From contig JAIOXZ010000026.1 of NCBI GenBank assembly GCA_021741355.1, forward strand, positions 1-50,633: 50,633 nt of DNA, in the 5' to 3' direction. Below are positions 35,790-46,225 of this stretch, one piece after another. Numbering within the stretch: the first letter of the stretch is position 1; every line of letters starts with the position of its first letter. Source of the DNA: Caulobacter sp. GTDB taxonomy: Bacteria; Pseudomonadota; Alphaproteobacteria; Caulobacterales; Caulobacteraceae. The notes under the pieces are model-generated. The model saw nothing but the letters and a program-made list of their open reading frames with translations, had not been told where the DNA came from and did no database searches. The position numbers and the translations under genes are program-made.

Positions 35790-36659
35790 TTACCGCACTA
35801 GCCCCGCGCGATAGTCCGGATAGACCGGGTTCCAGCCCAGGGCCTCGCGCGCCCTCCGGTTGCTCACACGAAATGAGGGAAAGCCGGCTCGCCCCCCCGG
35901 CAGGGGCGACTCCCCGCCGGCCAACCCGGTGATGTAACCGAACACATCACGCCAGCGGGCCGGCCGGTCGTCGGCGACGATCAGGATCTGCCGTGACGGC
36001 CAGGCACGAAGCGCCTCCACGGTGGCGGCGGCCATGTCCGCGATATGGATCAGGGAGACGAAGTCCGAACCGTCGCCGGGCAGCCGCAGCTTGCCGGCCG
36101 CGGCGCGGGCGAACCAGTCGTCGTCGAACCCCGTTCCCGGCCCGTAGAACAGCCCGCCCCGCAGGATGAGCCAGTCGAGATCGGCAGCCCGCACAGCGGC
36201 TTCCATGTCCAGGGTCGCGTTGATGGCGCGGGCGGAAATGTCATCGCCCTCCGGCCGATGGGCCGTGTCCTCGTCGGTCAGACGGTCACCTTCGGCCCCG
36301 ACCATGGCGATGCTCTGCTGCAGCAGCCGTCCGACGCCGGCCTCGCGGCAGGCCTGGAGCAGCAGCGGTACGCCTTCGCGGCGCACCTGGTCGTTGAGGT
36401 CATAGTCTCCCCGACCGCTGGGGCCGGGCAGGGCGGTCGCCAGATTGATGCAGACGTCGCAGCCCTCCAGACCCTGGCGGAGACTATCCAGGTCGAAGAT
36501 GTCGGCGATCCGGACCTCGGCTCCACAACCCCGCGCTACCCCCGCCGCCTCGGGCCTGCGGACCAGGGCGCGCACGGTGTAGCCGGCGGCGACGAGACGC
36601 GGCGTCAGATGTCGGCCATAGACGCCGCTCGCCCCCAGGATCGCCACCGTACTGGTCAT
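35790..36659 (-). CDS. NAD-dependent epimerase/dehydratase family protein
   Basis: A 289-residue extended SDR-type protein. The nucleotide-binding loop is VAILGASGVYGRHLTPRLVAAG (about 5-26, GxxGxxG), followed by INLATALPG, a Ser in the LLQQSIAMVG strand, and LRGGLFYGPGTGFD. The usual YxxxK is not obvious, so it belongs to the atypical group (NmrA/ComplexI NDUFA9-like) and may be a binding protein or a reductase. It is separated by 44 bases from mutT on the same strand. Confidence 0.85.
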   Translation of the reverse strand: MTSTVAILGASGVYGRHLTPRLVAAGYTVRALVRRPEAAGVARGCGAEVRIADIFDLDSLRQGLEGCDVCINLATALPGPSGRGDYDLNDQVRREGVPLLLQACREAGVGRLLQQSIAMVGAEGDRLTDEDTAHRPEGDDISARAINATLDMEAAVRAADLDWLILRGGLFYGPGTGFDDDWFARAAAGKLRLPGDGSDFVSLIHIADMAAATVEALRAWPSRQILIVADDRPARWRDVFGYITGLAGGESPLPGGRAGFPSFRVSNRRAREALGWNPVYPDYRAGLVR

Positions 36660-36732
36660 TGTGCCGCCTCCGCGCTCTTCTGGACGCTACACGATGTTCT
36701 GTATATGTTCCAGCGCCCCCGTGCTACCCAGA

Positions 36733-37302
36733 TCAGGCCGCGAGCGCCGTCGCCTGCTGCGGGTGCTTCGGCGAACACTGGCTGTAGATCTTCGCCAGGG
36801 TGGCCATGTCGGCCTCGTAGTCGCCGGTCGGCATGATCGCCTGGCCGAGGCTCACGACCTTGCGCTTGTAGTCCATCATCCCGCAGACCATCGGCACGCC
36901 GGCGCCCATGGCGATATGGTAGAAGCCGGTCTTCCACTGACGCGCCTTGCCGCGCGTGCCCTCCGGCGCAATCGTCAGCATGAACTCGTCGCGCTTGGCG
37001 AACTCGGCGACCATCGCGCCGACCATGTCCTTTGACTGCGCCCGGTCGACCGGAATGCCGCCGAGGTCACGCATCATCCGCCCGAACGGCCAGGCGAACA
37101 GCGACGCCTTGCCGATGAAGCTGAGCCTGAGGTTCAGCGCGTCCGCCCCGCCGACGAAATAGACGAAGTCCCAGTTGCTGGTGTGCGGCGCGGCGATGAT
37201 GACGAACTTGCGCGGGACCGGCGCCGTTCCTTCGACCGTCCACCCCTGCAGCCTGAAAAAGGTCGCCAGCGCCCATTGCACCGTCAGCGCCAGCCAGCTC
37301 AT
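36733..37302 (-). CDS. Lysophospholipid acyltransferase (PlsC-like)
   Basis: A 189-residue acyltransferase. The HxxxxD motif is HTSNWD (His40 to Asp45) and the glycerol-phosphate binding motif EGTRG starts at Glu114. A hydrophobic N-terminal helix (1-20) anchors it to the inner membrane. Its short length and the motif HTSNWDF fit the small PlsC-like acyltransferases rather than the main PlsC. Expected reaction: acyl transfer to a lysophospholipid or other lipid acceptor. ATG 37302 is used; a hairpin in the leader (37323-37352) is noted separately. Confidence 0.87.
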   Translation of the reverse strand: MSWLALTVQWALATFFRLQGWTVEGTAPVPRKFVIIAAPHTSNWDFVYFVGGADALNLRLSFIGKASLFAWPFGRMMRDLGGIPVDRAQSKDMVGAMVAEFAKRDEFMLTIAPEGTRGKARQWKTGFYHIAMGAGVPMVCGMMDYKRKVVSLGQAIMPTGDYEADMATLAKIYSQCSPKHPQQATALAA

Positions 37303-37322
37303 CGTATGACGTCCTCCCCCGA

Positions 37323-37352
37323 GGTCGGGCCCCGATGGATGCCGGGGCCTCG
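37323..37352. repeat. Hairpin in the leader of the acyltransferase gene
   Basis: GGCCCCG-atggatgc-CGGGGCC (37328-37349) is a perfect 7-bp stem. An outer pair TCGTAT (37302-37307) and ATACGA (37363-37368) makes the whole stretch from the start codon to 37368 roughly palindromic. It could affect translation of the acyltransferase or be a small repeat element. It lies at the left edge of the AT-richer island. Confidence 0.5.
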
Positions 37353-37389
37353 TCCACTGGTGATACGACGGAGGCACCGCAGACGTCCA

Positions 37390-37605
37390 ATGTCGCTCAA
37401 TTCTTGGCTATCCTCTGGCATTGACTTTCTGCCTCCGGCGCCACAACCTGAAATTGCTTCCGGATGGAAGCTGAAAAGAAACCTGAGATGGTTTCGGTTA
37501 TTGGTGCCGCTGAAAAGCGGTGAGATCAGATCGGTTTTGTCGCCGAGATGGCTTGCGCCCGACCACGGGCGCGCAATTGGCCGAAGCCAGTCTCTTCACG
37601 AATGA
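37390..37605 (+). CDS. Possible small protein upstream of the AIPR-like gene
   Basis: A 71-residue open frame from ATG 37390 whose stop lies 10 bases before the next start. The product has no recognisable family; its middle is basic and aromatic (GWKLKRNLRWFRLLVP). There is no ribosome binding site before the ATG. The close spacing and shared AT-richer composition make a two-gene unit possible, but it could also be a chance frame or a remnant. Confidence 0.3.
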   Translation: MSLNSWLSSGIDFLPPAPQPEIASGWKLKRNLRWFRLLVPLKSGEIRSVLSPRWLAPDHGRAIGRSQSLHE

Positions 37606-37615
37606 AGGACTGGAA

Positions 37616-39058
37616 ATGACTGATTCCCCTAAGCTTATCATTCGCTTTGCCGTAGTGGCGGAGCAACCCAACTCGCGTGACGAAGAGCGGCTCAGCAGCG
37701 TCTCTTCGGAAAACTCAATTGCGGGTATCAAGCGGTACACCGGCTTCGTGCGAGGCCGGGACCTCTACCCCTTGTTTGAACATGTTTCTCTCGACGCGAA
37801 TCCGCGCGCGGCGAAGACCGGCGCAGTAACGAGCGCGATCCTCGAGTCCTTGGCGAAGACGCCCGAGTTGTTCCCGTTCAAGTCGAAGGGAATTCTGCTC
37901 GGGACATCCAACTATGAGGCTCTCCAGCGCAATCGCTTTGAACTGCGCTTTGAAGACCCTGCATCCGAAGGCGTCTTGGACGGTGGCCATAACATGCTCG
38001 CCATTGGCCTCCACATGCTGTCCGCGGTAGTTGATGAACGAGAGCTTGCGCGCGTGTCACTCTGGGAGGAGATGAAGGAGCTCTGGGAAGAGCAGCGCTC
38101 CGAGCTCGAAGCAGTGCGGGACCAGTTCGATTTTCTGGTGCCGGTGGAACTGCTCGTCCCGTCTGACGCCGACGATGAGCGATCGGTTCAGCAGTTCGAG
38201 ATGTCGGTGTTGGACATCTGTGCAGCCCGCAACAATAACGCTCAGCTGACACAGGAAACTAAGTCCAACAAACTTGGATTCTACAACGAAATCCGTGAAC
38301 GACTTGACCCTGTGATCGCGGCTCGGGTGGAATGGAAGAGCAACGAATGGGAGAGCAGTGAGGCGAGGCCCATCAAGGTGCGTGATCTGCTCGCCCTGTC
38401 GTGGATCCCGCTGAACAAGGCAAACGAAGCGGGTCTTCTTCCGCTCGATATCTCCGTTACGCCGCAGAACATCTACCGGAACAAGGGCGAGTGTTCGAAG
38501 CAGTTCGACAAGCTGATGCTCAACCCATTGGTTTCCGAACCTCGCGACGGACCTACCCACGAGCTCGCCAACAATACGGTCGCCAGCTGCTTCGACATCC
38601 TCGCGGATCTGCCGAAGCTCTACGACAAGGTCTATGCGAATTTTCCGGAAGCCTACAATTCGAACGGCTATCGGTTCGGCGCCAATCCGATAGTGAAGAT
38701 TTACGACCCGACGAAGCGCGATGCAGCCAAGGACAAGACCGCTTACGTGGCAACCCAACCGTTGACACTGTTCACCAACATCCGCGTAGATTACCGCTAC
38801 CCGGATGGCCTGATTATGCCGCTGGTCTACGGCCTCAAGGGATTGATGCAGGTAGAAGGTGATCAGATCACTTGGGCGACTGATCCATTCAAGTTTTTGG
38901 ACCTATACTTCAAGGACATCGCTGGCGCTTATCGACTTGTCCTCGATATGGCGCGTTTCGATCCGCAGAAGCTCGGCAAGAACCAGGCTAGCTACGAGTT
39001 TGCAGTAGGCGAGTTCGAGAAGGCGCTTCTCAAGCACCGGGCAAAGAAGTCGATCTAG
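37616..39058 (+). CDS. AIPR/DndB-like putative phage-defence protein
   Basis: A 480-residue cytosolic protein. The order of conserved-looking words fits the abortive infection phage resistance (AIPR) family and the DGQHR-type DndB proteins: KGILLGTSN (91-99), VLDGGHNMLAIGLHML (120-135), FLVPVELLVP (173-182) and then CAARNNNAQLTQETKSNKLGFY (202-223). AIPR proteins usually have NNGI, I.NGGQT, VPV..., and an AR.N...Q......N motif in that order. The C-terminal 200 residues are unrecognised. GAAGGA lies 8 bases before ATG 37616. Base composition is strongly different from the neighbours: about 43-53% GC in the lines I counted against about 70%. No modification or restriction genes are adjacent, so it would act alone or with the small upstream frame. 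Confidence 0.55.
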   Translation: MTDSPKLIIRFAVVAEQPNSRDEERLSSVSSENSIAGIKRYTGFVRGRDLYPLFEHVSLDANPRAAKTGAVTSAILESLAKTPELFPFKSKGILLGTSNYEALQRNRFELRFEDPASEGVLDGGHNMLAIGLHMLSAVVDERELARVSLWEEMKELWEEQRSELEAVRDQFDFLVPVELLVPSDADDERSVQQFEMSVLDICAARNNNAQLTQETKSNKLGFYNEIRERLDPVIAARVEWKSNEWESSEARPIKVRDLLALSWIPLNKANEAGLLPLDISVTPQNIYRNKGECSKQFDKLMLNPLVSEPRDGPTHELANNTVASCFDILADLPKLYDKVYANFPEAYNSNGYRFGANPIVKIYDPTKRDAAKDKTAYVATQPLTLFTNIRVDYRYPDGLIMPLVYGLKGLMQVEGDQITWATDPFKFLDLYFKDIAGAYRLVLDMARFDPQKLGKNQASYEFAVGEFEKALLKHRAKKSI

Positions 39059-39066
39059 CCGACGTG

Positions 39067-39129
39067 CGGTGGGCGGTCCGAGCGGGTCGTCCACCGCGCC
39101 CCTTCCCGGAAGCGAACGAGTTTCCGGGG
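39067..39129. terminator. Two hairpins between convergent genes
   Basis: CGGTGGGCGG...CGTCCACCG (39067-39096) and CCCGGAA-gcgaacgagt-TTCCGGG (about 39105-39128) lie between the AIPR-like stop and the argJ stop. No T tracts follow. They may end transcription from both sides. Confidence 0.5.
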
Positions 39130-39140
39130 CTCTTCAGGTC

Positions 39141-40580
39141 CTAGCTCCGGTAGTCCCCGTTGATCGCCACGTACTGCTTGGTCAGGTCGCAGGTCCACAT
39201 GGTCGCCGACCCCCGGCCGACGCCGACGTCGATGCTGACCTCGAGCTCCGGCTTCTTCATGTAGGCGCTCATCTTCGCCTCGGAGTAGGTCGGCGAAACC
39301 AGGCCGTCCTGGGCGGCGACCAGCTTGCCGAACATGACCTTCATCCGGTCTCGGTTGACCGGCTCGTCGGCCCGGCCGACAGCCATGACGATGCGGCCCC
39401 AGTTGGCGTCCTCACCGGCGAAGGCGGTCTTGACCAGCGGACTTTCGGCCACCGTGCGGGCGATCTTGCGGGCGCTGGCCGCGCTCTCGGCGCCGGAGAC
39501 GTTGATCCGCACGAACTTGGTCGCGCCCTCGCCGTCGCGGACCAGCTGCATCGCCAGATCGAGCAGCAGGGCCTCCAGCTTCTCGCGGAAGTCGGCCAGC
39601 CGGTGATCGCCCGCCCTGGTGATGCGCGGCGCCGAGGAGGCGCCGGTGGCGAACAGCAGCAGGGTGTCGTTGGTCGAGCGGTCGCCGTCGACGGTCACGC
39701 TGTTGAAGGTCGTGCGCGTGTAGAGGCTGACCAGGGTCTGCAGGGCCTTGGGCGCAATGTCGGCGTCGGTGGCGACGAAAGCCAGCATGGTCGCCATGTC
39801 CGGCGCGATCATGCCCGAACCCTTGGCGATACCGTTGATCCGCACCGTCTTGCCGTCGATCCTGGCGGTGGCCGTCGCGCCCTTGGCGAAGGTGTCGGTG
39901 GTCATGATCGCCCGCGCCGCGTCGGCCCAGGCGTCGTCGGCCAGTCGGTGCTCGATCTCGGGCAGGCGCGCAGTAATCTTGCCGTCGTCCAGCAGCACGC
40001 CGATGACCCCGGTCGAGGCCATCATCACGTCGCGCTGGCGGCAGTCGAAACGCTTGGCCAATGCGCCGGCCACCCGGCGGGCGGCGTCCGCGCCGGGCTT
40101 GCCGGTGAAGCTGTTGGCGCAGCCGGCGTTGACCACGAGCGCCTGAACGCCCTCGCCGCCCGAGGCCTCGAGCTGCTTCTTACACCAGTCGACCGGGGCC
40201 GAGCCGACGCCGTGCCGGGTGAAGACGCCGGCGCAACTGGTGCCCTTGGCGAAGCGCATGACCAGCAGGTCGGGCCGCTCGTGCTTGTAGAAGCCCGCCC
40301 GGCCGATGCCGATCTGGACCCCACCGACGGGCGGCATCTTCGGGAACGGAACCGCCAGCGGCGAGACCGCCAGGCCGGGCTTGCCCGGCGTGGCGGGAGC
40401 CTCCGGTTCGGCGACCTTGTCCGGCCGTCGGGCCGTGGCGCGCTTGATCGCCGAGGCTAGCGGATCGAGCGCCTGATGCATCGCCTGGCCAACCATCTCG
40501 GCCGGTTTGGCGGCGACTTCAAGCGCCCGGGCCGGGGTCAGCTTGCCGCTGGCCTTCGTTTTCGACGGCGGCCGGGTCAT
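39141..40580 (-). CDS. argJ: Bifunctional ornithine/glutamate N-acetyltransferase ArgJ
   Basis: A 479-residue enzyme of arginine synthesis that moves an acetyl group from N-acetylornithine to glutamate (and may use acetyl-CoA). The self-cleavage site is in [15 protein letters not shown]: the Thr of MATML becomes the N-terminal nucleophile of the beta chain. GSNDLL-like [13 protein letters not shown] and [18 protein letters not shown] are conserved words. The first 80 residues are an Ala/Lys/Pro-rich extension before the usual start of the fold ([18 protein letters not shown]). The start overlaps the stop of the parvulin gene by four bases (ATGA). Confidence 0.95.
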   Translation of the reverse strand: MTRPPSKTKASGKLTPARALEVAAKPAEMVGQAMHQALDPLASAIKRATARRPDKVAEPEAPATPGKPGLAVSPLAVPFPKMPPVGGVQIGIGRAGFYKHERPDLLVMRFAKGTSCAGVFTRHGVGSAPVDWCKKQLEASGGEGVQALVVNAGCANSFTGKPGADAARRVAGALAKRFDCRQRDVMMASTGVIGVLLDDGKITARLPEIEHRLADDAWADAARAIMTTDTFAKGATATARIDGKTVRINGIAKGSGMIAPDMATMLAFVATDADIAPKALQTLVSLYTRTTFNSVTVDGDRSTNDTLLLFATGASSAPRITRAGDHRLADFREKLEALLLDLAMQLVRDGEGATKFVRINVSGAESAASARKIARTVAESPLVKTAFAGEDANWGRIVMAVGRADEPVNRDRMKVMFGKLVAAQDGLVSPTYSEAKMSAYMKKPELEVSIDVGVGRGSATMWTCDLTKQYVAINGDYRS

Positions 40581-41584
40581 TTCTTCGCCGGCGCGGCGGG
40601 AGCGGGCTTGGCGGGAGCGGGCTTTGCAGCCGGCGTCGCGGGGGCGGCTGCCGTCGGCGCGGGCGTGGGCGCAACCGCCGGCGGGGGCGGGGCCGAGGCC
40701 GGCTCACGCGGCGCGCCGGGCACTTCCTGTGGCTTGCCGAGCAGCACCTCGACACGCGCGTCGGCGCGCAGCTTTTCCAGCAGGTCGCGGACCTTGTCGT
40801 AGGTCAGGAAGCGGACGATCTGCGGACGGGCGGCCTCGAAGGTGATCGGCGCCTCCTGGCGCTTCTCCTCGACCTTGACCAGGGCCCATCCCCCCTCGAC
40901 CGCGAACGGGCCGATCAGGCCGCCGGGCTGGGCGTCTTTCAGCGCGACCACATAGGGTTCCGGCATGACATCGAGGGTGAAATAGCCGCCGATGTCGCCG
41001 CCGCTGAAGCGGGTGGCGGTGTCGGACGACCGTTCCATCGCCAGGGCTTCGAAAGAGGCGCCGGCGGCCAGCAGCTTCTTGATCTGCTCGGCCTCGGCCT
41101 GGGTCGCGACGACGATCTGGCGCGCCTTGAGCTCCTCGGAGACCTTCGAGAGTTTCAGCTGCTCCTGGTAGAGGTCGCGGATGGCGTTCGGCGTCACCGC
41201 CTTTTCGACCACGCTCTCGACCAGCATGTCGCCGAGGATCCGCTCGCGGGCGGCGGCCAGACGGCGCTGGGCGACGGGATCGCGGTCGAGCTTCTTGGTC
41301 AGCGCCTCGGCAGCCAGCAGCTTCTGGTCGACCACCTCGTCCATCACGCGGCGGAACAGGTCGGAGGAGGTGTCGAGCGGCTCGCCCTCGCTGATCAGGC
41401 CCTGGGCGACGGCCTCGCGCTTGACGTCCGAGGCCCAGACCGTCTTGCCGTCGATGCGCGCCACGGCGGTGTCGCCGGCCTGCGGCGGCTTCTCGTTCCC
41501 CTCCTGCTGCCCGCAGGCGGTCAGGGTCAGGGCCACGGCCAGGGCGGCGATGACGCCCCACGCGCCGGTCGTTGCGGTCTTCAT
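40577..41584 (-). CDS. Parvulin-type peptidyl-prolyl cis-trans isomerase, lipoprotein
   Basis: A 335-residue PrsA/SurA-like chaperone. It has a lipoprotein signal with lipobox LTAC (about Cys24), an N-terminal helical chaperone domain (about 35-150), and a parvulin domain (about 155-250) with ELKARQIVVATQAEAEQIKKLL, FSGGDIGGYFTLDVMPEPY and GPFAVEGGWALVKVEEKR. The last 50 residues are a Pro/Ala/Lys-rich tail. It should help fold exported proteins in the periplasm. I use ATG 41584; ATG 41593 lies only two bases after GGAG. It diverges from secA, which fits a joint role in export. Confidence 0.9.
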   Translation of the reverse strand: MKTATTGAWGVIAALAVALTLTACGQQEGNEKPPQAGDTAVARIDGKTVWASDVKREAVAQGLISEGEPLDTSSDLFRRVMDEVVDQKLLAAEALTKKLDRDPVAQRRLAAARERILGDMLVESVVEKAVTPNAIRDLYQEQLKLSKVSEELKARQIVVATQAEAEQIKKLLAAGASFEALAMERSSDTATRFSGGDIGGYFTLDVMPEPYVVALKDAQPGGLIGPFAVEGGWALVKVEEKRQEAPITFEAARPQIVRFLTYDKVRDLLEKLRADARVEVLLGKPQEVPGAPREPASAPPPPAVAPTPAPTAAAPATPAAKPAPAKPAPAAPAKK

Positions 41585-41679
41585 GGCGGCCATTTCTCCA
41601 CGGGAGCCTCCATGGGCTCTAGCGCCAAACGCCCTGTGGCGCAAAGGTCCCATCGCTTGCGCGCGGACACGCCCTCGCG

Positions 41680-41708
41680 TTGACACTGGGGGACCCGCTG
41701 CTTAAGTC
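41680..41708 (+). promoter_or_regulatory. Promoter candidate for secA
   Basis: TTGACAC (41680-41686) and GCTTAAGTC (41700-41708) are separated by 13 bases. This fits the Caulobacter housekeeping pattern (TTGACGS, 10-14 bases, GCTANAWC). The expected start is about 95 bases before the secA ATG at 41810. Confidence 0.5.
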
Positions 41709-41809
41709 TCCGGCGCGCTTAAACGGGCGGTTTTCCGTGCGGCCGAAAGGGCTTGCACGACCACGCCAACCGCCGCCGCGCCCATACGCAACACCGGATT
41801 TCCCAACGC

Positions 41810-44581
<2,772 letters not shown>

Positions 44582-44591
44582 CGTTCGGGAT

Positions 44592-44715
44592 CCTTCTCCC
44601 CTTGCGGGAGAAGGTGTCGGTCGAAGACCGACGGATGAGGGGTTTCCCTGATCCGTCGGCTTGACCCCTCATCCGACCTGCTTCGCAGGCCACCTTCTCC
44701 CACAAGGGGAGAAGG
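44592..44715. repeat. Dispersed inverted-repeat element, family B, copy 6, downstream of secA
   Basis: Left hairpin CCTTCTCCC-cttgc-GGGAGAAGG (44592-44614) and right hairpin CCTTCTCCC-acaag-GGGAGAAGG (44693-44715) flank a further palindrome centred on the two CCGTCGG/CCGACGG words. It fills the convergent spacer between secA and the carotenoid oxygenase gene and should stop transcription from both. Confidence 0.78.
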
Positions 44716-44722
44716 ACAGCTC

Positions 44723-46114
44723 CTACGCCCCCACCCAGTTCCCGTGGAAGCCCAGCGGCACGCGCCGGGGGACCTTCGCTCTCGCGATCGGGCCCTTGTC
44801 CATGGCCTGGGCGTCGAACACCACGAAGTCGCTGCGGGCCTCGGCGGCGATGTACTGCACCGCCACGATCCAGCCGTCGCCTTCCGGCGCATCCGCCGAG
44901 CGGGGCACGAACACCGGCTCTGACACCGCGTCGCCGTCGTTGCTGATCCAGTCGGTGCGCTTGCCGGATGTCAGGTCGATGTGGCTGAGGCCGTTGGTGC
45001 GGATGTCGCCCGGCTTGGCCGTCTGGGTCGAGTACCAGCCGTGGCGGTTGGCCTTGAAGGTGAAGCGCTCGTCGTAGCGCGGGAACTCGCCGGCCAGGTC
45101 GTCCAGCTGCTCTTCACGGATGACGTCGGACGCGTCGTTCAGGTCAAAGGTCCAGCGCACCAGATAGGCGCCGGCCTGGGTCCCGCGGCTGCCGTCGGCC
45201 AGCGGGAACAGCGGCGCGACGGCGTACTTCATCACGTCGGCGACGATCTTTCCGTCCTCGTCCCAGGCGTTCATCACGTGGAAGACGTAGCAGGCGTCGG
45301 TCTGGAACCAGCGGATGCTGTCGACCGCCGCGTCGCGCGCCATCACCCCGACCATGGCCGGCTTCTCCGGCTCCCAGGCGAAGGGCGGCAGACCCTTCAT
45401 CGCCCGCTCCATGCTGCCGCTGAGCGGCAGGATCGGGAACAGCACATGCGATCCGGTGACCATGAAGTCGTGGATCATCGAGCAGTAGGGCGCCTGGAAG
45501 GTGTCGCGGCGCTTGAGCACCCCGTCAGCGCCCATCACGCCGTAGCTGACGTTGGGCGAGAAAGGCATCGGCGCGTCGGCGTAGCCGAAGAACACCAGGT
45601 CCTTCGTCACCGGGTCTTCCTTGGGGTGGGCGGTGACCTTGCCGCCGAACGCCTGGTAGCCGCGCGGCTCCAGGGTGTCGGGGTCCAGGCCGAAGGGCTG
45701 GTGGCCTTCCTCCAGCGCCAGCAGGCGGCCGCCGTGCCAGACGATGTTGGTGTTGGCCACGCCCGAGTCGACCTTGCCGAACACTTCGGGATCGGTGGTC
45801 ATCGGGTTGCCGAAGGTGCCGAACAACGACTTGCCGGCCTTGTTCTCGGCCTCCCACTTCGGGGTGCGAACGTAGCGGTTGCGATAGCTGACCTTGCCGC
45901 CGTCGACCCAGAAGCCGTGGACCATGCCGTCGCCGGCAAACCAGTGGTGGTTCGGGTCGCGCGGGTCGAACTGCGGGTTGGGGCCGATGCGGTAGAGGGC
46001 GCCGCGCAGGCCGGCGGGAATCTCGCCCTCGACCGTCAGCTCGAAGTCGTCTTCCGACCGGATCGGCGCGAAGGCGCCCGCCAGATAGGGGTTCACGCGC
46101 ACGTCACGGTCCAT
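44723..46114 (-). CDS. Carotenoid cleavage/lignostilbene dioxygenase family protein
   Basis: A 463-residue Fe(II) dioxygenase of the RPE65/carotenoid oxygenase family. The four iron-binding histidines can be picked out: His163 (TAHPKED), His215 (MIHDF), His279 (VFHVMNAWDE) and His457 (LGFHGNW). The opening GALYRIGPNPQFDPRDPNHHWFAGDGMVHGF is typical. The family cleaves C=C bonds of carotenoids or stilbenes, and the bacterial branch without a membrane anchor often acts on lignin-derived stilbenes. GGGAGG precedes ATG 46114. A palindrome at 46138-46152 lies at its promoter. Confidence 0.92.
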   Translation of the reverse strand: MDRDVRVNPYLAGAFAPIRSEDDFELTVEGEIPAGLRGALYRIGPNPQFDPRDPNHHWFAGDGMVHGFWVDGGKVSYRNRYVRTPKWEAENKAGKSLFGTFGNPMTTDPEVFGKVDSGVANTNIVWHGGRLLALEEGHQPFGLDPDTLEPRGYQAFGGKVTAHPKEDPVTKDLVFFGYADAPMPFSPNVSYGVMGADGVLKRRDTFQAPYCSMIHDFMVTGSHVLFPILPLSGSMERAMKGLPPFAWEPEKPAMVGVMARDAAVDSIRWFQTDACYVFHVMNAWDEDGKIVADVMKYAVAPLFPLADGSRGTQAGAYLVRWTFDLNDASDVIREEQLDDLAGEFPRYDERFTFKANRHGWYSTQTAKPGDIRTNGLSHIDLTSGKRTDWISNDGDAVSEPVFVPRSADAPEGDGWIVAVQYIAAEARSDFVVFDAQAMDKGPIARAKVPRRVPLGFHGNWVGA

Positions 46115-46137
46115 GTCGGCCTCCCGGGCAGTTTGTT

Positions 46138-46152
46138 ATTTACGTCGTAAAT
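46138..46152. promoter_or_regulatory. Perfect palindrome at the carotenoid oxygenase promoter
   Basis: ATTTACG-T-CGTAAAT, 15 bp with perfect 7-base arms. On the minus strand it lies just downstream of a possible -35 TTGCCA and overlaps the -10 region (ATAAAT). TACnnnGTAAAT is shared with the site at 48553-48567 beside the TetR gene, so the TetR protein is the likely binder. Confidence 0.55.
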
Positions 46153-46225
46153 TTATGATCCTGGAATCGGGGCTTGGCAAGCGGCGATTGTCAGGGCCGG
46201 ATACGGAGAGGCGGAGGACGACGGC

